DNA of 64,000 nucleotides, from contig NZ_SPFY01000001.1 in NCBI RefSeq assembly GCF_005844325.1, positions 108,701-172,700 on the forward strand. The letters run 5' to 3'. Positions 18,101-27,018 of this stretch are shown here, one piece after another. The notes below the pieces were generated by a model. It saw nothing but the letters and a program-made list of their open reading frames with translations, was not told the origin of the DNA and searched no databases. How positions within the stretch are numbered: position 1 is the first letter of the stretch; the number at the start of each line of letters is the position of its first letter. The DNA comes from Collinsella aerofaciens (GTDB taxonomy: Bacteria; Actinomycetota; Coriobacteriia; Coriobacteriales; Coriobacteriaceae). Position numbers and translations under genes: made by a program.

Positions 18101-19998
18101 ATGCGACTATTCACATCCACGTTCGTGTGATGGTTGAACACATTCAGAGAGCCGGTGACGTAGATTTCCAAAGCAGTGGCGATGTACTGCGCTTCCTTTT
18201 CATCCTGCGCACGGAGGGCGTTATACAAGTCCTCCAGCAGCGGCATATTCTCCGGTTTCGGGTCATTGAGGTAGTCCCGGTAGACGATGCGAACGCAGCG
18301 GTCGATGATGGTCTTTTCCACAGGGGCAAGCCCATCCTTGCCGCCGACGATCAGCTCGCACAGCGACAGAATGAAGTCGGATTTCAGGCTCAGCGGGTTA
18401 TCATCGTCGCTGTAATCCAGATTCAAGTCCATCGGATTGATGTAGCAGGGCGAACCGTCATAGCCCTTGCCAGTGGGCGACAGCTTAATGACCTGACCGT
18501 GCAGACGCTCCACCAGCGGCGTATATTCGCCCTCCGGGTCACAGATAATGATGTCATCCTTGGGGCAGATAAGAAACGCATTGGTGATCTCACGTTTTGC
18601 CGAGAATGACTTGCCGCTGCCGGGAGTACCCAAAATCAGACCGTTGGGATTTTTCAGCAGCTTCCGGTCTACCATGATGAGGTTGTTGGAAAGGGCGTTG
18701 ATGCCGTAATACAGCGCCTCGGAGCCAGTCTGAAACAATTCCTGTGTGGTGAAAGGCACAAAAATCGCCACGCTGGAGGTGGTCAAGCCCCGCTGAATCT
18801 CGATCTGATTCAGCCCCAGCGGGAGGCTGCTCATCAGTCCTTCCTCCTGCTGGAAGTCCAGCCGGGTCAGCGCGCAGTTATATTTCTGCGCGATGCTGGA
18901 GGTCTGGAAGATGTTGTTGTCAAGCTGCCGGGGTGTGTCCGCCGTGTTGAGAATGAGGAAGGTCAGCAGAAACATTCGCTCGTTGCGGGACTGCAAATCC
19001 TGCAACAGCTTTTTGGCTTCTGCGCCGTAGGTGGCAAGGTCGGATGGGATAATGTCCATATCGTACCCGGCGCGGACGGCCTTCTTCTGTTCCTCGATTT
19101 TGGACTTGTCGAGATCGGTGATCTTGCGCTTGACGGTCTTGATGGCGTTGACCTGATCCACGGACTGCACATGGAGATTGACAAGGACGCTGCTCTCCAT
19201 ATCCAGAAAATCGGCCAGCATCCGGTCATTCAGCTCCGGTGCCAAAATCTGCACGAAGCTGATCGCACCCAGCTTTTTGCCCATGCGGAACATCCTGCCG
19301 GTCTTGAACTCAAAGGAGCTGGGCGCGATAAAGTCCTTGGTGGACAGCCCGGAGGGAGCCAGCCAGTCCCACGAGAAGCGGAACGGTTCCTGCTCGTCCA
19401 TCCGCAGGATGTCGTGCATAACGTGCAGGCGCTCGAAGCCGTTCAGCGGCGCAGCCACAACGCCCAACCGCTTGAAGTTGTTCAAAAGGTCGGTTTCGAT
19501 GCGCTCCAAACGGGGCTTGGCGGCGCGGAGGTTGTCGGCCTCAACACCGAACGTGAGATACTTGGTCTTAATCAGGCCGTTGTTGCCGCGGGCAAGCTGG
19601 TTTTGCAGCATACCGGCGTACTCGGCGCGGATGCCGTCAAATTCGTCTCCGCAGGGCGGGATAGAAATGCTCCGTGCAAAGGTTTCCTGCGAAGCCGAGA
19701 GGTTCACAAAGGAAAGCTGGAATTGCACGGAGCTGTCAAAGTAGTTCAGAAAATCGCACCACGCTTCAAAGATGGCGGTCTTGTCCTCATTCTGCGAGAG
19801 CTGGTAGTTGATGTCCTGATACTGGATCGTTTTGGTGTAGCGCGTGTCGGTCACACGGCAAATGCCGTCCGGCCACATACGCTGATACGGGATGCTGTCC
19901 TGCGCCGATTTTTCTTTCTTATCCGTTCGGTTCGCTCTTGCGATGGCGGCTTCGATCTGTTTTCGTTCGGCGTGGGTCAGCTTTTTCTTTTCGGACAA
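15156..19998 (-). CDS. VirB4-type conjugation ATPase, split by a group II intron
   Basis: Exon 1 is 19998-17860 (713 codons) and exon 2 is 15422-15156 (88 codons plus stop), giving 801 residues if spliced, the normal size for CTn VirB4/TraE proteins. Residues 457-464 are the Walker A motif GTPGSGKS; IIICDPEGEYTPLV is the early acidic motif; RYYLDEFHLLL is Walker B. Exon 1 ends ITQNVK and exon 2 resumes DLLSSREVENIF, a seamless match to intact homologues. Without splicing the protein stops 12 codons into the intron and loses its C-terminal ~90 residues, which include the sensor part of the ATPase. VirB4 energises assembly of the type IV secretion channel, so transfer should depend on intron splicing. 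It overlaps PrgI at its start and the NlpC/P60 gene at its end. Confidence 0.9.
15423..17859 (-). mobile_element. Complete group II intron (LtrB-like) inserted in virB4
   Basis: The intron begins GTGCGCCCAGATAGGG at 17859, the consensus 5' end of LtrB/mitochondrial-like group IIA/B introns, and ends CCCTAC at 15423; total 2437 bases. Domain V is at about 15482-15516 on the minus strand (GAGCCGGATACTTC / AGTCCGGTTCC arms), with domain VI between it and the 3' end. The intron-encoded protein sits in domain IV. Boundaries were fixed by restoring the VirB4 reading frame, and the two criteria agree to the base. Confidence 0.9.
15540..17330 (-). CDS. ltrA: Group II intron-encoded reverse transcriptase/maturase/HNH endonuclease
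   Basis: 596 residues, the length of LtrA (599). Reverse-transcriptase motifs include SPQGGICSPILANIYL near 209-224 and the catalytic YADD at 306-309. A maturase X domain follows (about 420-500). The C-terminal HNH DNA endonuclease has CELCGCKE...CSKCHERIH cysteine pairs. All motifs look intact, so it should promote both splicing and retrohoming. The start at 17330 has a GGGAGGAG site upstream. It is read in the same direction as virB4, as needed for splicing from the conjugation transcript. Confidence 0.95.
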   Translation of the reverse strand: MKPTSEILERIEKCSSEHKDGVFTRLYRYLLREDIYYAAYQKLYANKGATTQGIDNDTADGFSDFYVKELIQSLKDGTYKANPVRREYIPKKNGKLRPLGIPSFRDKLLQEVVRMILEAIYEPVFDSRSHGFRPGKSCHTALRQISSDFTGVVWFIEGDIQGCFDNINHEKLIEILSRKIKDSRFLNIIRQFLKAGYIENWKYNATYSGSPQGGICSPILANIYLNELDKKFREIAERFDKPKSAYQTPEYHAASKELKRLSYWIDHTADEAARQELIDQHRAQKKAMRNLPCKPADNKKFTFVRYADDWLAGVCGTKAECEDLKAEIAEFLSTELKLTLSEEKTLITHSSEKVRFIGYDICVRRNQEVKGHRMKNGTWRKSRTLHMKVALSVPHTEKIEKFMFAKKVIRQKENGEFQPIHRAGLLNLADYEIVEQYNAEARGLCNYYNLACDYHTLDYFCYLMEYSCLKTIANKHKTSIRKIIRQYKDGKTWSVPYETKAGTKRVRPVKIADCKRDEASDIIYQRKKFSWKTTIRQRLNARVCELCGCKEADLYEVHVIRNLNELGNSDWETVMKKKRRKTLVVCSKCHERIHRH

Positions 19999-20350
19999 TT
20001 TGATACACCTCCCGGTCTAACTGGTTTTGCCGCTCCAGAACGGCATAAAAATTGTTGGTCTTATACGGACGCTGCTTCGGCCGCTGGAAGCACACACGGT
20101 AGATGTTGCGGATGACGACCTCCAGCGGCTGACCGTTCTTTTCATACATGGCGAACAGCATGGCCGGGATCATCACCACCATCATCACCATGGCGGCGGG
20201 GCTGGTGCCGATGCTTCCCTTGAGCAAGAAGAAAAGCGGTACGCCGATGAGCGCGCCGCTTCCGAAGCAAATGAGCTGCCGTTTCGTGAGATTGAACAGC
20301 ACCTTGGTTTTTACTTTGGTTAAGTCCTTCGGGACGTTGACATAGGCCAT
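19919..20350 (-). CDS. PrgI family conjugation membrane protein
   Basis: 143 residues starting MAYVNVPKDLTKVKTKVLF. Two adjacent transmembrane helices lie near 28-48 (ICFGSGALIGVPLFFLL) and 52-70 (AAMVMMVVMIPAMLFAMY), and the C-terminus is basic. This is the PrgI/VirB3-like family that accompanies VirB4. Its C-terminal codons overlap the virB4 start by 80 bases, longer than usual, so the last ~25 residues may be less conserved. It is expected to anchor VirB4 at the inner face of the membrane. Confidence 0.85.
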   Translation of the reverse strand: MAYVNVPKDLTKVKTKVLFNLTKRQLICFGSGALIGVPLFFLLKGSIGTSPAAMVMMVVMIPAMLFAMYEKNGQPLEVVIRNIYRVCFQRPKQRPYKTNNFYAVLERQNQLDREVYQIVRKEKADPRRTKTDRSRHRKSEPNG

Positions 20351-20362
20351 AGAAATCCCCCC

Positions 20363-20803
20363 TTACAAGAGCCTTTCATATCGAAGTTTCATCTGCGCCG
20401 GGTACAAAGCGGAGGCGGGCTTGCGGCTGCCTGTCCAGCATTTGCCGCCTGCCAAACCTGCGCAGCTCCAGCCAGCGGCGCGGAGACTGCTGCCGCTCTC
20501 GCTATCCAGCGTATAGGTGATGATCTTGCGGTATCCCATTGCCTTTGCCGCCCGCGCGGATGCGGCATAGAGGATGCTGCAAGCGTTCTTCTCACCAGTG
20601 GTGCAAAGGCGATTGACCTCCAATGTCCAGCCATCATCCAGATGTCGGCTCACAGGACGGCCTACGATTGCAACACCGACAAGCTCTCCATCCTTGGCAC
20701 AGCCGATGGAAAACTTATGCCCAGCAGTTGCCTTATGGTGCCGGTGATGCGAATTGACAAATGCGTTCGCTGTTGCAAGCGCGACGGGCGTGAGTGTCAG
20801 CAT
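20363..20803 (-). CDS. XF1762 family (GNAT-like) protein
   Basis: 146 residues from ATG 20803, which follows a GGGGGTGA ribosome site. The sequence has NSHHRHHKATAGHKFSIG, VNRLCTTGEKNACSILYAA and ITYTLDSESGSSLRAAGW, the pattern of the XF1762 family, which adopts an acetyltransferase-like fold. It lies between the VirB6-like gene and PrgI in the conjugation operon. Substrate and role are unknown; it occurs as a hitchhiking gene in many CTn and phage contexts. Confidence 0.75.
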   Translation of the reverse strand: MLTLTPVALATANAFVNSHHRHHKATAGHKFSIGCAKDGELVGVAIVGRPVSRHLDDGWTLEVNRLCTTGEKNACSILYAASARAAKAMGYRKIITYTLDSESGSSLRAAGWSCAGLAGGKCWTGSRKPASALYPAQMKLRYERLL

Positions 20804-20816
20804 GGTATCACCCCCG

Positions 20817-21686
20817 TTAATGTGCATTGAACACGGACTTGGCAAGGCTGCTGGTTTTGAACAGGCAGAAGCACAGCAGCACCGTGTAGCCCATGCAAGT
20901 CCAGATGGCGTAGATGATGTCATCCACAAGCGCGATGTTCTGCACCAGAACGGCGTAGATGGCAACGCAGACGATGATGAGAAATGCTTGGAAGCCCAGC
21001 GCCAGCAGGGAACGGATGTAGTTCTGTCCCATGCCGCCCCATTCCTTGCCCATCATGGTCGCCATCGGAATGGGGGCAACAGAGGTGACGAGATATATTT
21101 CAATCATTCTTCCGAATGTGATAATGAAAATGCAGATGGTCAGCGCCCACATGGTAATGCCAACGAACAGCGACTGGAACCATAGGCCGAAGAGCGGCCC
21201 CAATTCCATCTCCATCAGCCGATCCTCAATGCCCACCATGACGCTTGAAATGTCGATGCTGGTATCGCCGATAATCAGCCCGGAGGCGCTGGCAACGACG
21301 CTTTGGGCAGCGTCAAACACGCCCATCACAATCGTCCATGTGTTTGTTACGATCAGGACAGCGGCAGCGGACTTGAACGCCCACTTGAAGAATATCCATG
21401 TGTCCATGTCGTTGAGGTTATTTTTGTCGGTAATGAGCTGGATCAGTTCCAGCGTCATCACAAAGGCGAGAATTGCGCCTGCGATGGGGACGATCACGGT
21501 TTCCGACAGATTTTGTATCATGCTGAAAATGCTGCCGTTCCATGCCTGCGGCGATAAGCCCACCTGACCGGAGATCTCGGCAACCTTTTGATTGGTTGCA
21601 TCGAACATCCCGGACAGATTGCTCACGATACCGCCGATGAGCATTTCTTTCAGCCATTCCGTGATCTTATCCCATAAGAAATCCAT
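20817..21686 (-). CDS. VirB6/TrbL-like polytopic conjugation protein (CD1112 type)
   Basis: 289 residues with about six hydrophobic segments, for example VIVPIAGAILAFVMTLELI, AFKSAAAVLIVTNTW, MWALTICIFIITFG and LLALGFQAFLIIVCVAIYAV. A conserved VTSVAPIPMATM loop follows TFGRMIEIYL. This matches the VirB6/TrbL-like channel component of Gram-positive CTn systems. It directly follows the Maff2 pilin-like gene and precedes the XF1762 gene. Confidence 0.85.
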   Translation of the reverse strand: MDFLWDKITEWLKEMLIGGIVSNLSGMFDATNQKVAEISGQVGLSPQAWNGSIFSMIQNLSETVIVPIAGAILAFVMTLELIQLITDKNNLNDMDTWIFFKWAFKSAAAVLIVTNTWTIVMGVFDAAQSVVASASGLIIGDTSIDISSVMVGIEDRLMEMELGPLFGLWFQSLFVGITMWALTICIFIITFGRMIEIYLVTSVAPIPMATMMGKEWGGMGQNYIRSLLALGFQAFLIIVCVAIYAVLVQNIALVDDIIYAIWTCMGYTVLLCFCLFKTSSLAKSVFNAH

Positions 21687-21765
21687 AGGGTTGCCCTCCT
21701 TTCGGGAGGATGCCGCCCGAAAGCAGCACCCTCCGTGGATTTATGGGAAGCAAACGAGCTGCCGA

Positions 21766-21981
21766 TTAGCCGAACAGACCGGACAGCAGCGGCACGAGGG
21801 TAATGCCAATCAAAGCCACCCCGCCACCGGCCATCAGCTGCTTCATGCCCTGAGATTTGGCGCCGGGGTTGTCGTTGCCGTAGCCTTCCAGCAGATTGAT
21901 CGCGCCCCAAATGCCGAGGCCAGCGCCCAGCGCCACAACGAGGGTCTGAAGAACACCAACAGCAGAATTAAAGAAAGCCAT
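21766..21981 (-). CDS. Maff2 family small membrane protein
   Basis: 71 residues starting MAFFNSAVGVLQTLVVALG with two hydrophobic segments (VVALGAGLGIWGAINLL and LMAGGGVALIGITLVPLL) separated by a polar loop (EGYGNDNPGAKSQ). This is the Maff2 mobile-element family, similar in size and topology to VirB2/TrbC pilins. It is placed between VirD4 and the VirB6-like protein, and a role in the channel or surface structure is inferred. Confidence 0.85.
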   Translation of the reverse strand: MAFFNSAVGVLQTLVVALGAGLGIWGAINLLEGYGNDNPGAKSQGMKQLMAGGGVALIGITLVPLLSGLFG

Positions 21982-22075
21982 AAATAGTACCTCCGAAAAA
22001 TATGTTTTTAGATTTTGGAGGGTACATTTCTTCCACGAAGTTTCATCGAGTCGTTGTCAAATCAGGCTGCCGCCG

Positions 22076-23863
22076 TCAGGCGACAGGTTCACCGGAAAGG
22101 TCTGCCTGATACACCTCAACTGCATCATCCGGCTTGAGCTTGAGGCGATGGGACAGAAAACGCTCTATGTCAAAGGCGTATTTCTTGTCATAATCCGCGG
22201 TGTAGCGGTAGAGGGGATGCTTGGTGAGATCATATTTGTTGGACAGAAACGGGCGGACGCCGCGAAGCTGCAAGATGCACTTGCCGCCATCCAGCACGGC
22301 AAGCTCATCCACGCTCATCAGCTCCTTGCCCAATTTCTGATAGTTCAGCGAATGGGAAACCTCGCGGCCACGGCTCTCGCCGGTGTTATAGCTGTCGATG
22401 GTTTCCTTGCCCAGCGCCGCCGCCAGCTCTTTCAGCGTACCGGGTTCCTTACCACCCAAAAAGATGGAACAGTCCATGTTGCCGATGATCGTATCCGCGC
22501 TGTCTTTATACAGGGCTTTGAGCTGGCTCTGTGCCTGCAAGACAAGGCAGCAGGAGATTTCTCTGGAACGGATCGTCGCTACCAGCTTCTCAAGCCTCGG
22601 TATCTGCCCGATGTTTGCCGCCTCGTCGATCAGGCAGCGGACGTGAACCGGCAAGCGCCCGCCGTACACATCATCCGCCTTTTCACACAGCAGATTGAAA
22701 AGCTGGGTATAGCACATGGAAATGAGAAAGTTAAAGGTATCGTCCGTGTCGGACATGATGATGAACAGGGCGGTTTTCCGGTCGCCCAGCGTGTCCAGTT
22801 GCAACTCGTCATAGGCCGTCAGTTCCCGAAGCTCCTGAATGTCAAAGGGCGCAAGCCGTGCGCCGCAGGAAATAAGTATGCTTTTCGCGGTCTTGCCAGC
22901 ACTTAGCTTGAATTTGGCATATTGGCGGACGGCGAAGTGGTCTGACTTGCGCTTTTTCAGCTCGTCGAACATCAAGTCCACCGGATTTTTGAAGTCCTCA
23001 TCGTCCTCACGCACCTCCATCGCATTGATAAATTCAATGAGCGTGGAGAAGTTCTGTTCCTCCACCGGCGCTTCATAGTGGATGTACCCGATGAGGGCGG
23101 TGTAGAGCAGCGTTTCCGCCTTCACCCAGAAATCGTCACCGGCTTTGCCCTCGCCCTTGGTGTTGGCGATCAGCGTCGTGACCAGCTTCAAAATGTCCTT
23201 TTCCGAGTGGATGTAGGCGAACGGGTTGTAGTGCATGGACTTCTTGAAGTTCAGGGAATTGAGAATCTTGATCTGATACCCGTTCTTTTGCAGCGCATGG
23301 CCGCAGGAAACCACGATGTCCCCTTTGGGATCGGTGACGACGAAGCTGGTGGGATAGGTTTTTGAGGTGCATTGCAGTAGATTGGGCTTCAACCAAAAGC
23401 GGGTCTTGCCCGAACCGCTGCCGCCGACGATCAGGACATTTTTGTTCCGCGCCGTTTTCGGGTCTTTGGGGCGGCTATTCATCGTCAGCCGCTCCGTCTG
23501 CGTGAGAATGATGTTGTTCTCAAATGCGGGATCGACGTAGGGCTTGATGTCCTCCGCGTTTCCCCAACGGGCGCTGCCGTACTCCAGATTTTTGCGGAAT
23601 TTCTTTGCGTTTTTGCCCTTGATATAGACCGCCAGCCGAATGGCGATGGCGGCGGCAACGCCCACGCACAGGTCAATGGGATGAAAGCTGGGGACAAGGG
23701 AGTGAAACGCCGTGTTCAGGCCGGTCATAATGTTCAGGAGCTTCGTGGAAGCGTCTGAACCGGGAGCCAGCCGCACCGCCTCGCTGACCTTGGTGGCCAG
23801 CAGTGCGATGAACACATACGGAATATTGGGAAGAATGAGCTTTTTGACGTTGACTTGCTTCAT
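22076..23863 (-). CDS. VirD4/TraG-type coupling ATPase
   Basis: 595 residues. Two N-terminal hydrophobic segments (about 12-30 and 58-80) anchor it. Walker A GGSGSGKT is at 147-154, and Walker B is in CLIDEAANIGQIP. Type IV coupling proteins bring the relaxase-DNA complex to the secretion channel at the inner membrane. Its start overlaps the PcfB stop (ATGA), the standard pairing in CTn and pCF10-type systems. No lesions seen. Confidence 0.95.
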   Translation of the reverse strand: MKQVNVKKLILPNIPYVFIALLATKVSEAVRLAPGSDASTKLLNIMTGLNTAFHSLVPSFHPIDLCVGVAAAIAIRLAVYIKGKNAKKFRKNLEYGSARWGNAEDIKPYVDPAFENNIILTQTERLTMNSRPKDPKTARNKNVLIVGGSGSGKTRFWLKPNLLQCTSKTYPTSFVVTDPKGDIVVSCGHALQKNGYQIKILNSLNFKKSMHYNPFAYIHSEKDILKLVTTLIANTKGEGKAGDDFWVKAETLLYTALIGYIHYEAPVEEQNFSTLIEFINAMEVREDDEDFKNPVDLMFDELKKRKSDHFAVRQYAKFKLSAGKTAKSILISCGARLAPFDIQELRELTAYDELQLDTLGDRKTALFIIMSDTDDTFNFLISMCYTQLFNLLCEKADDVYGGRLPVHVRCLIDEAANIGQIPRLEKLVATIRSREISCCLVLQAQSQLKALYKDSADTIIGNMDCSIFLGGKEPGTLKELAAALGKETIDSYNTGESRGREVSHSLNYQKLGKELMSVDELAVLDGGKCILQLRGVRPFLSNKYDLTKHPLYRYTADYDKKYAFDIERFLSHRLKLKPDDAVEVYQADLSGEPVA

Positions 23864-24336
23864 CGTTCCAGCTCCTTCCGCTTTGTCCTGTCCACCACAG
23901 CCGCCTGAATGAGCGACTTGAAGTGTTGCAGCTTTTCCAGCACCGAGGGGCGCTCCGCCTTTCTGACCTGCTTGGCGGTATATTCCTTGAACGCGGCGGT
24001 CATGGCGTCGGCGTCCGGCGCTTTGAAGAACACCATGTATCGCTTTTCGCCCTTGACCTTGAATGGAGCGAAGTCAATGCCATACTTCCGGGCAATCCGG
24101 TTGAATGAGCCGATATTCTGATCGGTGACTTCAATGCTCTGCAATCCCTTATCCTTGGCGGCAAGCTGCTTGACGGTCATTTTCCCGTGGGGATTGGCCT
24201 TGCTGTACTGATGCTTCTGGCGGTCGTTTTTCAACTGCTCCAGCAGCTTGGCAACGGCCTTACGAAATTCCTGTTCACCTAGCTTCCCACAGGAGATCAT
24301 CAGGGATACGATTCTCTGTTCAACTTCTTCCTGCAT
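23860..24336 (-). CDS. PcfB (DUF3801) family conjugation accessory protein
   Basis: 158 residues starting MQEEVEQRIVSLMISCGKLG. It contains SFNRIARKYGIDFAPFKVKG and YMVFFKAPDADAMTAAFKEY, diagnostic of the PcfB/DUF3801 family. The C-terminus is basic. In pCF10, PcfB helps dock the relaxosome to the VirD4 protein, and here it is translationally coupled to VirD4. A strong AAAGGAG site precedes the ATG. Confidence 0.9.
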   Translation of the reverse strand: MQEEVEQRIVSLMISCGKLGEQEFRKAVAKLLEQLKNDRQKHQYSKANPHGKMTVKQLAAKDKGLQSIEVTDQNIGSFNRIARKYGIDFAPFKVKGEKRYMVFFKAPDADAMTAAFKEYTAKQVRKAERPSVLEKLQHFKSLIQAAVVDRTKRKELER

Positions 24337-24418
24337 GACTTATCACGCTCCTTTCCTTCGATTTGCAGGGAGAATGCCGGGACACTAAGGCGGAACCACC
24401 AGCCGGTGCAGAAGATGC

Positions 24419-24766
24419 TTATTCATTTCTGCGCCCCTGTCCCTTGACGGTCAGGATGCCGTCCAGCGTGGTGGCGGTGATCCGCAGGCGCTCGGCCACG
24501 GCGATGTCGTTTTTCACGCTTTCATCCACGATGCTGCCGCAAACCACCAGCACACGAGCGCGGCGCAGATGCTCCCGCGCCATGTCGATGCCGTCTTTAT
24601 GCTCCTGCGGAATCTCATCGCGCAGGAACAGCGGCAAAAACAGCGTGGGGCAGATGGGCGAAAAGCCCGCGTCATAGACTGCCCTGCAATACTTGGCGGC
24701 ATTTTCGGTGTTCTCAAACTCGTTCTCGCTCCACGGAGCGGTGATGTAGGCAAGGGGGCGTTTCAT
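24419..24766 (-). CDS. DUF7768/DUF4406-like protein
   Basis: 115 residues from ATG 24766. It starts MKRPLAYITAPWSENEFEN and has a VLVVCGSIVDESVKNDI segment. The Rossmann-like beginning and the central HKDGIDMAR resemble nucleoside 2-deoxyribosyltransferase-like DUF4406 proteins, a common CTn passenger. Enzyme activity is not established. The family assignment is from memory of the sequence pattern. Confidence 0.65.
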   Translation of the reverse strand: MKRPLAYITAPWSENEFENTENAAKYCRAVYDAGFSPICPTLFLPLFLRDEIPQEHKDGIDMAREHLRRARVLVVCGSIVDESVKNDIAVAERLRITATTLDGILTVKGQGRRNE

Positions 24767-24814
24767 CGGTATCAAATCCTTTCTCCCAAAATCGGGCATG
24801 AAAAATGACGGCCT

Positions 24815-25651
24815 TTAGGGGCCACCGTGAAAATCGTGATTGACCAGCATGGCATAGTGGTTGTCGATGGTGGAAACGGAATTGAACAGCGCCGCCATGA
24901 GATAGGCTTTCGTATTCCAAACGCGGGTGGTGTTCTCGCGGATACCGTCCATGACCTTTTCGATATGCATGGAGGTGATCTTTTCAAAGCGCTGTTGGAC
25001 GAAGCCGGTGGGATACTCCGCATCCCGCCCGATCTTGACCGTGGGGCTGCGGTTTATGGCGACCTCCAGCATGATCTCTACCAGCTCATCAAGCTGCATC
25101 CGGTCATACTGCTGACAGAGAATGTCGTATTCGATTTGCTCTCTGATCTCCGCTTTTTTCTCAAACCCGTCCGTCATTCCGTCCGCCGCAGGCAGAAAGA
25201 ATGAATGAGTGCTTGATAGATCAGTATTTGATTTTTGAGTATTAGATTTCTTAGTATTTAATTGCGCGGGATTATCCGTATCCGGTGCCTCCGTATCCGG
25301 GTTATCCAGATACGGGTTTTCCGTATCTGGTAAAGTCGTATCCGGTGGAGAGGGCTTTCGGGGCTTCTCGAAGATGGTGTACTCCGTGTCGGAAATGCGC
25401 CCGTCCTTGCCGCGAAGCTGACGGCGGATGATGTAGCCCGCCAGCTCCAGCTCCTTGAGCGTTTTCCCGATGGCGTCCACGCCCTCCTTGCAGATTGCAG
25501 CCAGCCCCCGCGTGGTGTAATTCCACTCGTCGGGGAGGGAGAGCATCATGGAGAGCAGCCCCTTGGCTTTTAGGGAAAGATTGCTGTCTTTCAGGTGATG
25601 GTTGCACATCACCGTGTAATCCCGCGTCCGTTCAACGCGAAATACAGCCAT
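24815..25651 (-). CDS. Replication-initiator-like winged-helix protein (DUF6017 type)
   Basis: 278 residues starting MAVFRVERTRDYTVMCNHHL. An N-terminal winged helix (about 20-95) contains LSLKAKGLLSMMLSLPDEW and GVDAIGKTLKELELAGYI, the RepA/DnaD-like initiator fold. A low-complexity Pro/Thr/Asn/Asp linker (about 105-150) holds repeats of the PDTENP type. The C-terminal ~110 residues are DUF6017-like (RMQLDELVEIMLEVAINRSP). A role in autonomous replication of the excised circle is inferred from the fold and the nearby ParB gene. Confidence 0.75.
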   Translation of the reverse strand: MAVFRVERTRDYTVMCNHHLKDSNLSLKAKGLLSMMLSLPDEWNYTTRGLAAICKEGVDAIGKTLKELELAGYIIRRQLRGKDGRISDTEYTIFEKPRKPSPPDTTLPDTENPYLDNPDTEAPDTDNPAQLNTKKSNTQKSNTDLSSTHSFFLPAADGMTDGFEKKAEIREQIEYDILCQQYDRMQLDELVEIMLEVAINRSPTVKIGRDAEYPTGFVQQRFEKITSMHIEKVMDGIRENTTRVWNTKAYLMAALFNSVSTIDNHYAMLVNHDFHGGP

Positions 25652-25678
25652 ATTGCTTCAATCCTTTCCGCAGAATGG

Positions 25679-26461
25679 TCAGGCTGTTTGACCGTCCTCC
25701 TTGGCAAATCGCTCGTCCAGCCGCTCCACGCTCCAGTTCTGCTTGAACTGTCCCAGCGGGCCGGTGCCGAACTGCGCCAGCGCACGGCGATCCAGCTCCA
25801 TCAGCTTTTCCCACAGCTCCGGGTGGTGTTTTCGCAGCTTCCGCAGCTCGTCGATGCGCTGGAACGGGCAGCACCAGCAGGACGCACGGTGGTATATCTC
25901 ATACAGCCCGCCGAAGTCAAAGCCACGGTCATAGCAGGCTTGGAGCGCCTGCACCTCCGTAATGCCCCACTCCACAAGGGGATACCGCTCGTCCTTGCAG
26001 CGCCACGCTTCATCGGCGGCGATACCGACATAGTGGATCGCGCCCAGCTCGCCTTTGAGCCGGTTGACCTCCTTGGTGATGAGGTGCGTTTTGAGCTGCC
26101 CGGTACACCAGCGGACGCGGATACCCGGCCAGCCGTTGCCGTAGGGCGGGATGCCCAGCTTTGCGCGGTTTTCCAGACTGCGGGGCTTCTGCTTGGGTTC
26201 GTCGAACATCAGGTATTCAAAGCCCTTGGGATGCCGCAGCGTGGTAATATGGATGCCGCGCTCCCGGAAAAGATGCTCGTCCAGTTTGGCAAGGTGTTCG
26301 TACATTTCCGGGAACTCCATGCCGGTGTCCGCTGACAGCACCATGTCGATGGGCATATCCCGTTCGATCATCAAAAGCAGCATGGCGGTACTGTCCTTGC
26401 CACCGGACAGGCTGACGGCGTGAAACTGCTTGCCGTTTGCGTTCTGAATGGTTTCCCGCAT
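25679..26461 (-). CDS. Phosphoadenosine phosphosulfate reductase family protein
   Basis: 260 residues from ATG 26461. The PP-loop SLSGGKDSTAMLLLMIE near residue 16 binds ATP or a nucleotide. A Cys cluster (RASCWCCPFQ), together with RWCTGQLK, is typical of CysH/DndC-like PP-loop enzymes that carry an Fe-S cluster. ICE-borne members are widespread, and their substrate is unknown. A sulfur-modification or tRNA/DNA-linked role is possible but not shown. GGAG lies 10 bases before the chosen start. Confidence 0.8.
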   Translation of the reverse strand: MRETIQNANGKQFHAVSLSGGKDSTAMLLLMIERDMPIDMVLSADTGMEFPEMYEHLAKLDEHLFRERGIHITTLRHPKGFEYLMFDEPKQKPRSLENRAKLGIPPYGNGWPGIRVRWCTGQLKTHLITKEVNRLKGELGAIHYVGIAADEAWRCKDERYPLVEWGITEVQALQACYDRGFDFGGLYEIYHRASCWCCPFQRIDELRKLRKHHPELWEKLMELDRRALAQFGTGPLGQFKQNWSVERLDERFAKEDGQTA

Positions 26462-26495
26462 AGGAAAGCCGCTCCGTTTCCACTCCTTTCCCACA

Positions 26496-26999
26496 TCACA
26501 GCTCATAGATGGGCTGCTCGTGTTCGTAGTAGGGATCGCACAGGGCGGCAAGCTCGGCCACCAAGTCCTCCAAATCCAGAGAAATCTCGCTGTCTGCCCA
26601 ATCGCTGCCCTTGTAGACGCGATACTCGGTGACGTATTCGCCTTCTCCGGCGTTCACGCTGAATTTGGCAACGACGGCAAAGCCCATATCCTCCAGCAGC
26701 CACAACTCCATCGACCGGGCGGCAAACACCGCGCCGATATAGCTGTCGCCTACGTCCTCATAGAGAAGCGTCGCACGCTGCTTGAACAGCTCCGCGCTGC
26801 GATAGTCCAAGCTCAGCGCATTCTTGCCGTCTGCGCGATAGGCATAGACCGTTTCGGCCTTGTTCCAAACGGCTTGCAGCAGGGCGTGATAGTCAATGTT
26901 TTCCAGAAACTCGTCGATCTCCGTTTCTGTGTAGCCGACCTCCGTACCCTTGCGGAACAGCGTGGTCAGCGCTTTTTCCAGCTCTGTTACTCTGCTCAT
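26496..26999 (-). CDS. Conserved ICE protein of unknown function
   Basis: 167 residues from ATG 26999, with GGAGG 6 bases before it. It starts MSRVTELEKALTTLFRKGTE and has an acidic Leu-rich C-terminus (SLDLEDLVAELAALCDP). A mixed alpha/beta protein with no catalytic motif that I can see. The gene sits between the small 27.0-kb protein and the PAPS-reductase-like gene and is probably part of the same transcript. Confidence 0.75.
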   Translation of the reverse strand: MSRVTELEKALTTLFRKGTEVGYTETEIDEFLENIDYHALLQAVWNKAETVYAYRADGKNALSLDYRSAELFKQRATLLYEDVGDSYIGAVFAARSMELWLLEDMGFAVVAKFSVNAGEGEYVTEYRVYKGSDWADSEISLDLEDLVAELAALCDPYYEHEQPIYEL

Positions 27000-27018
27000 G
27001 GTAATTCCTCCAATCACT

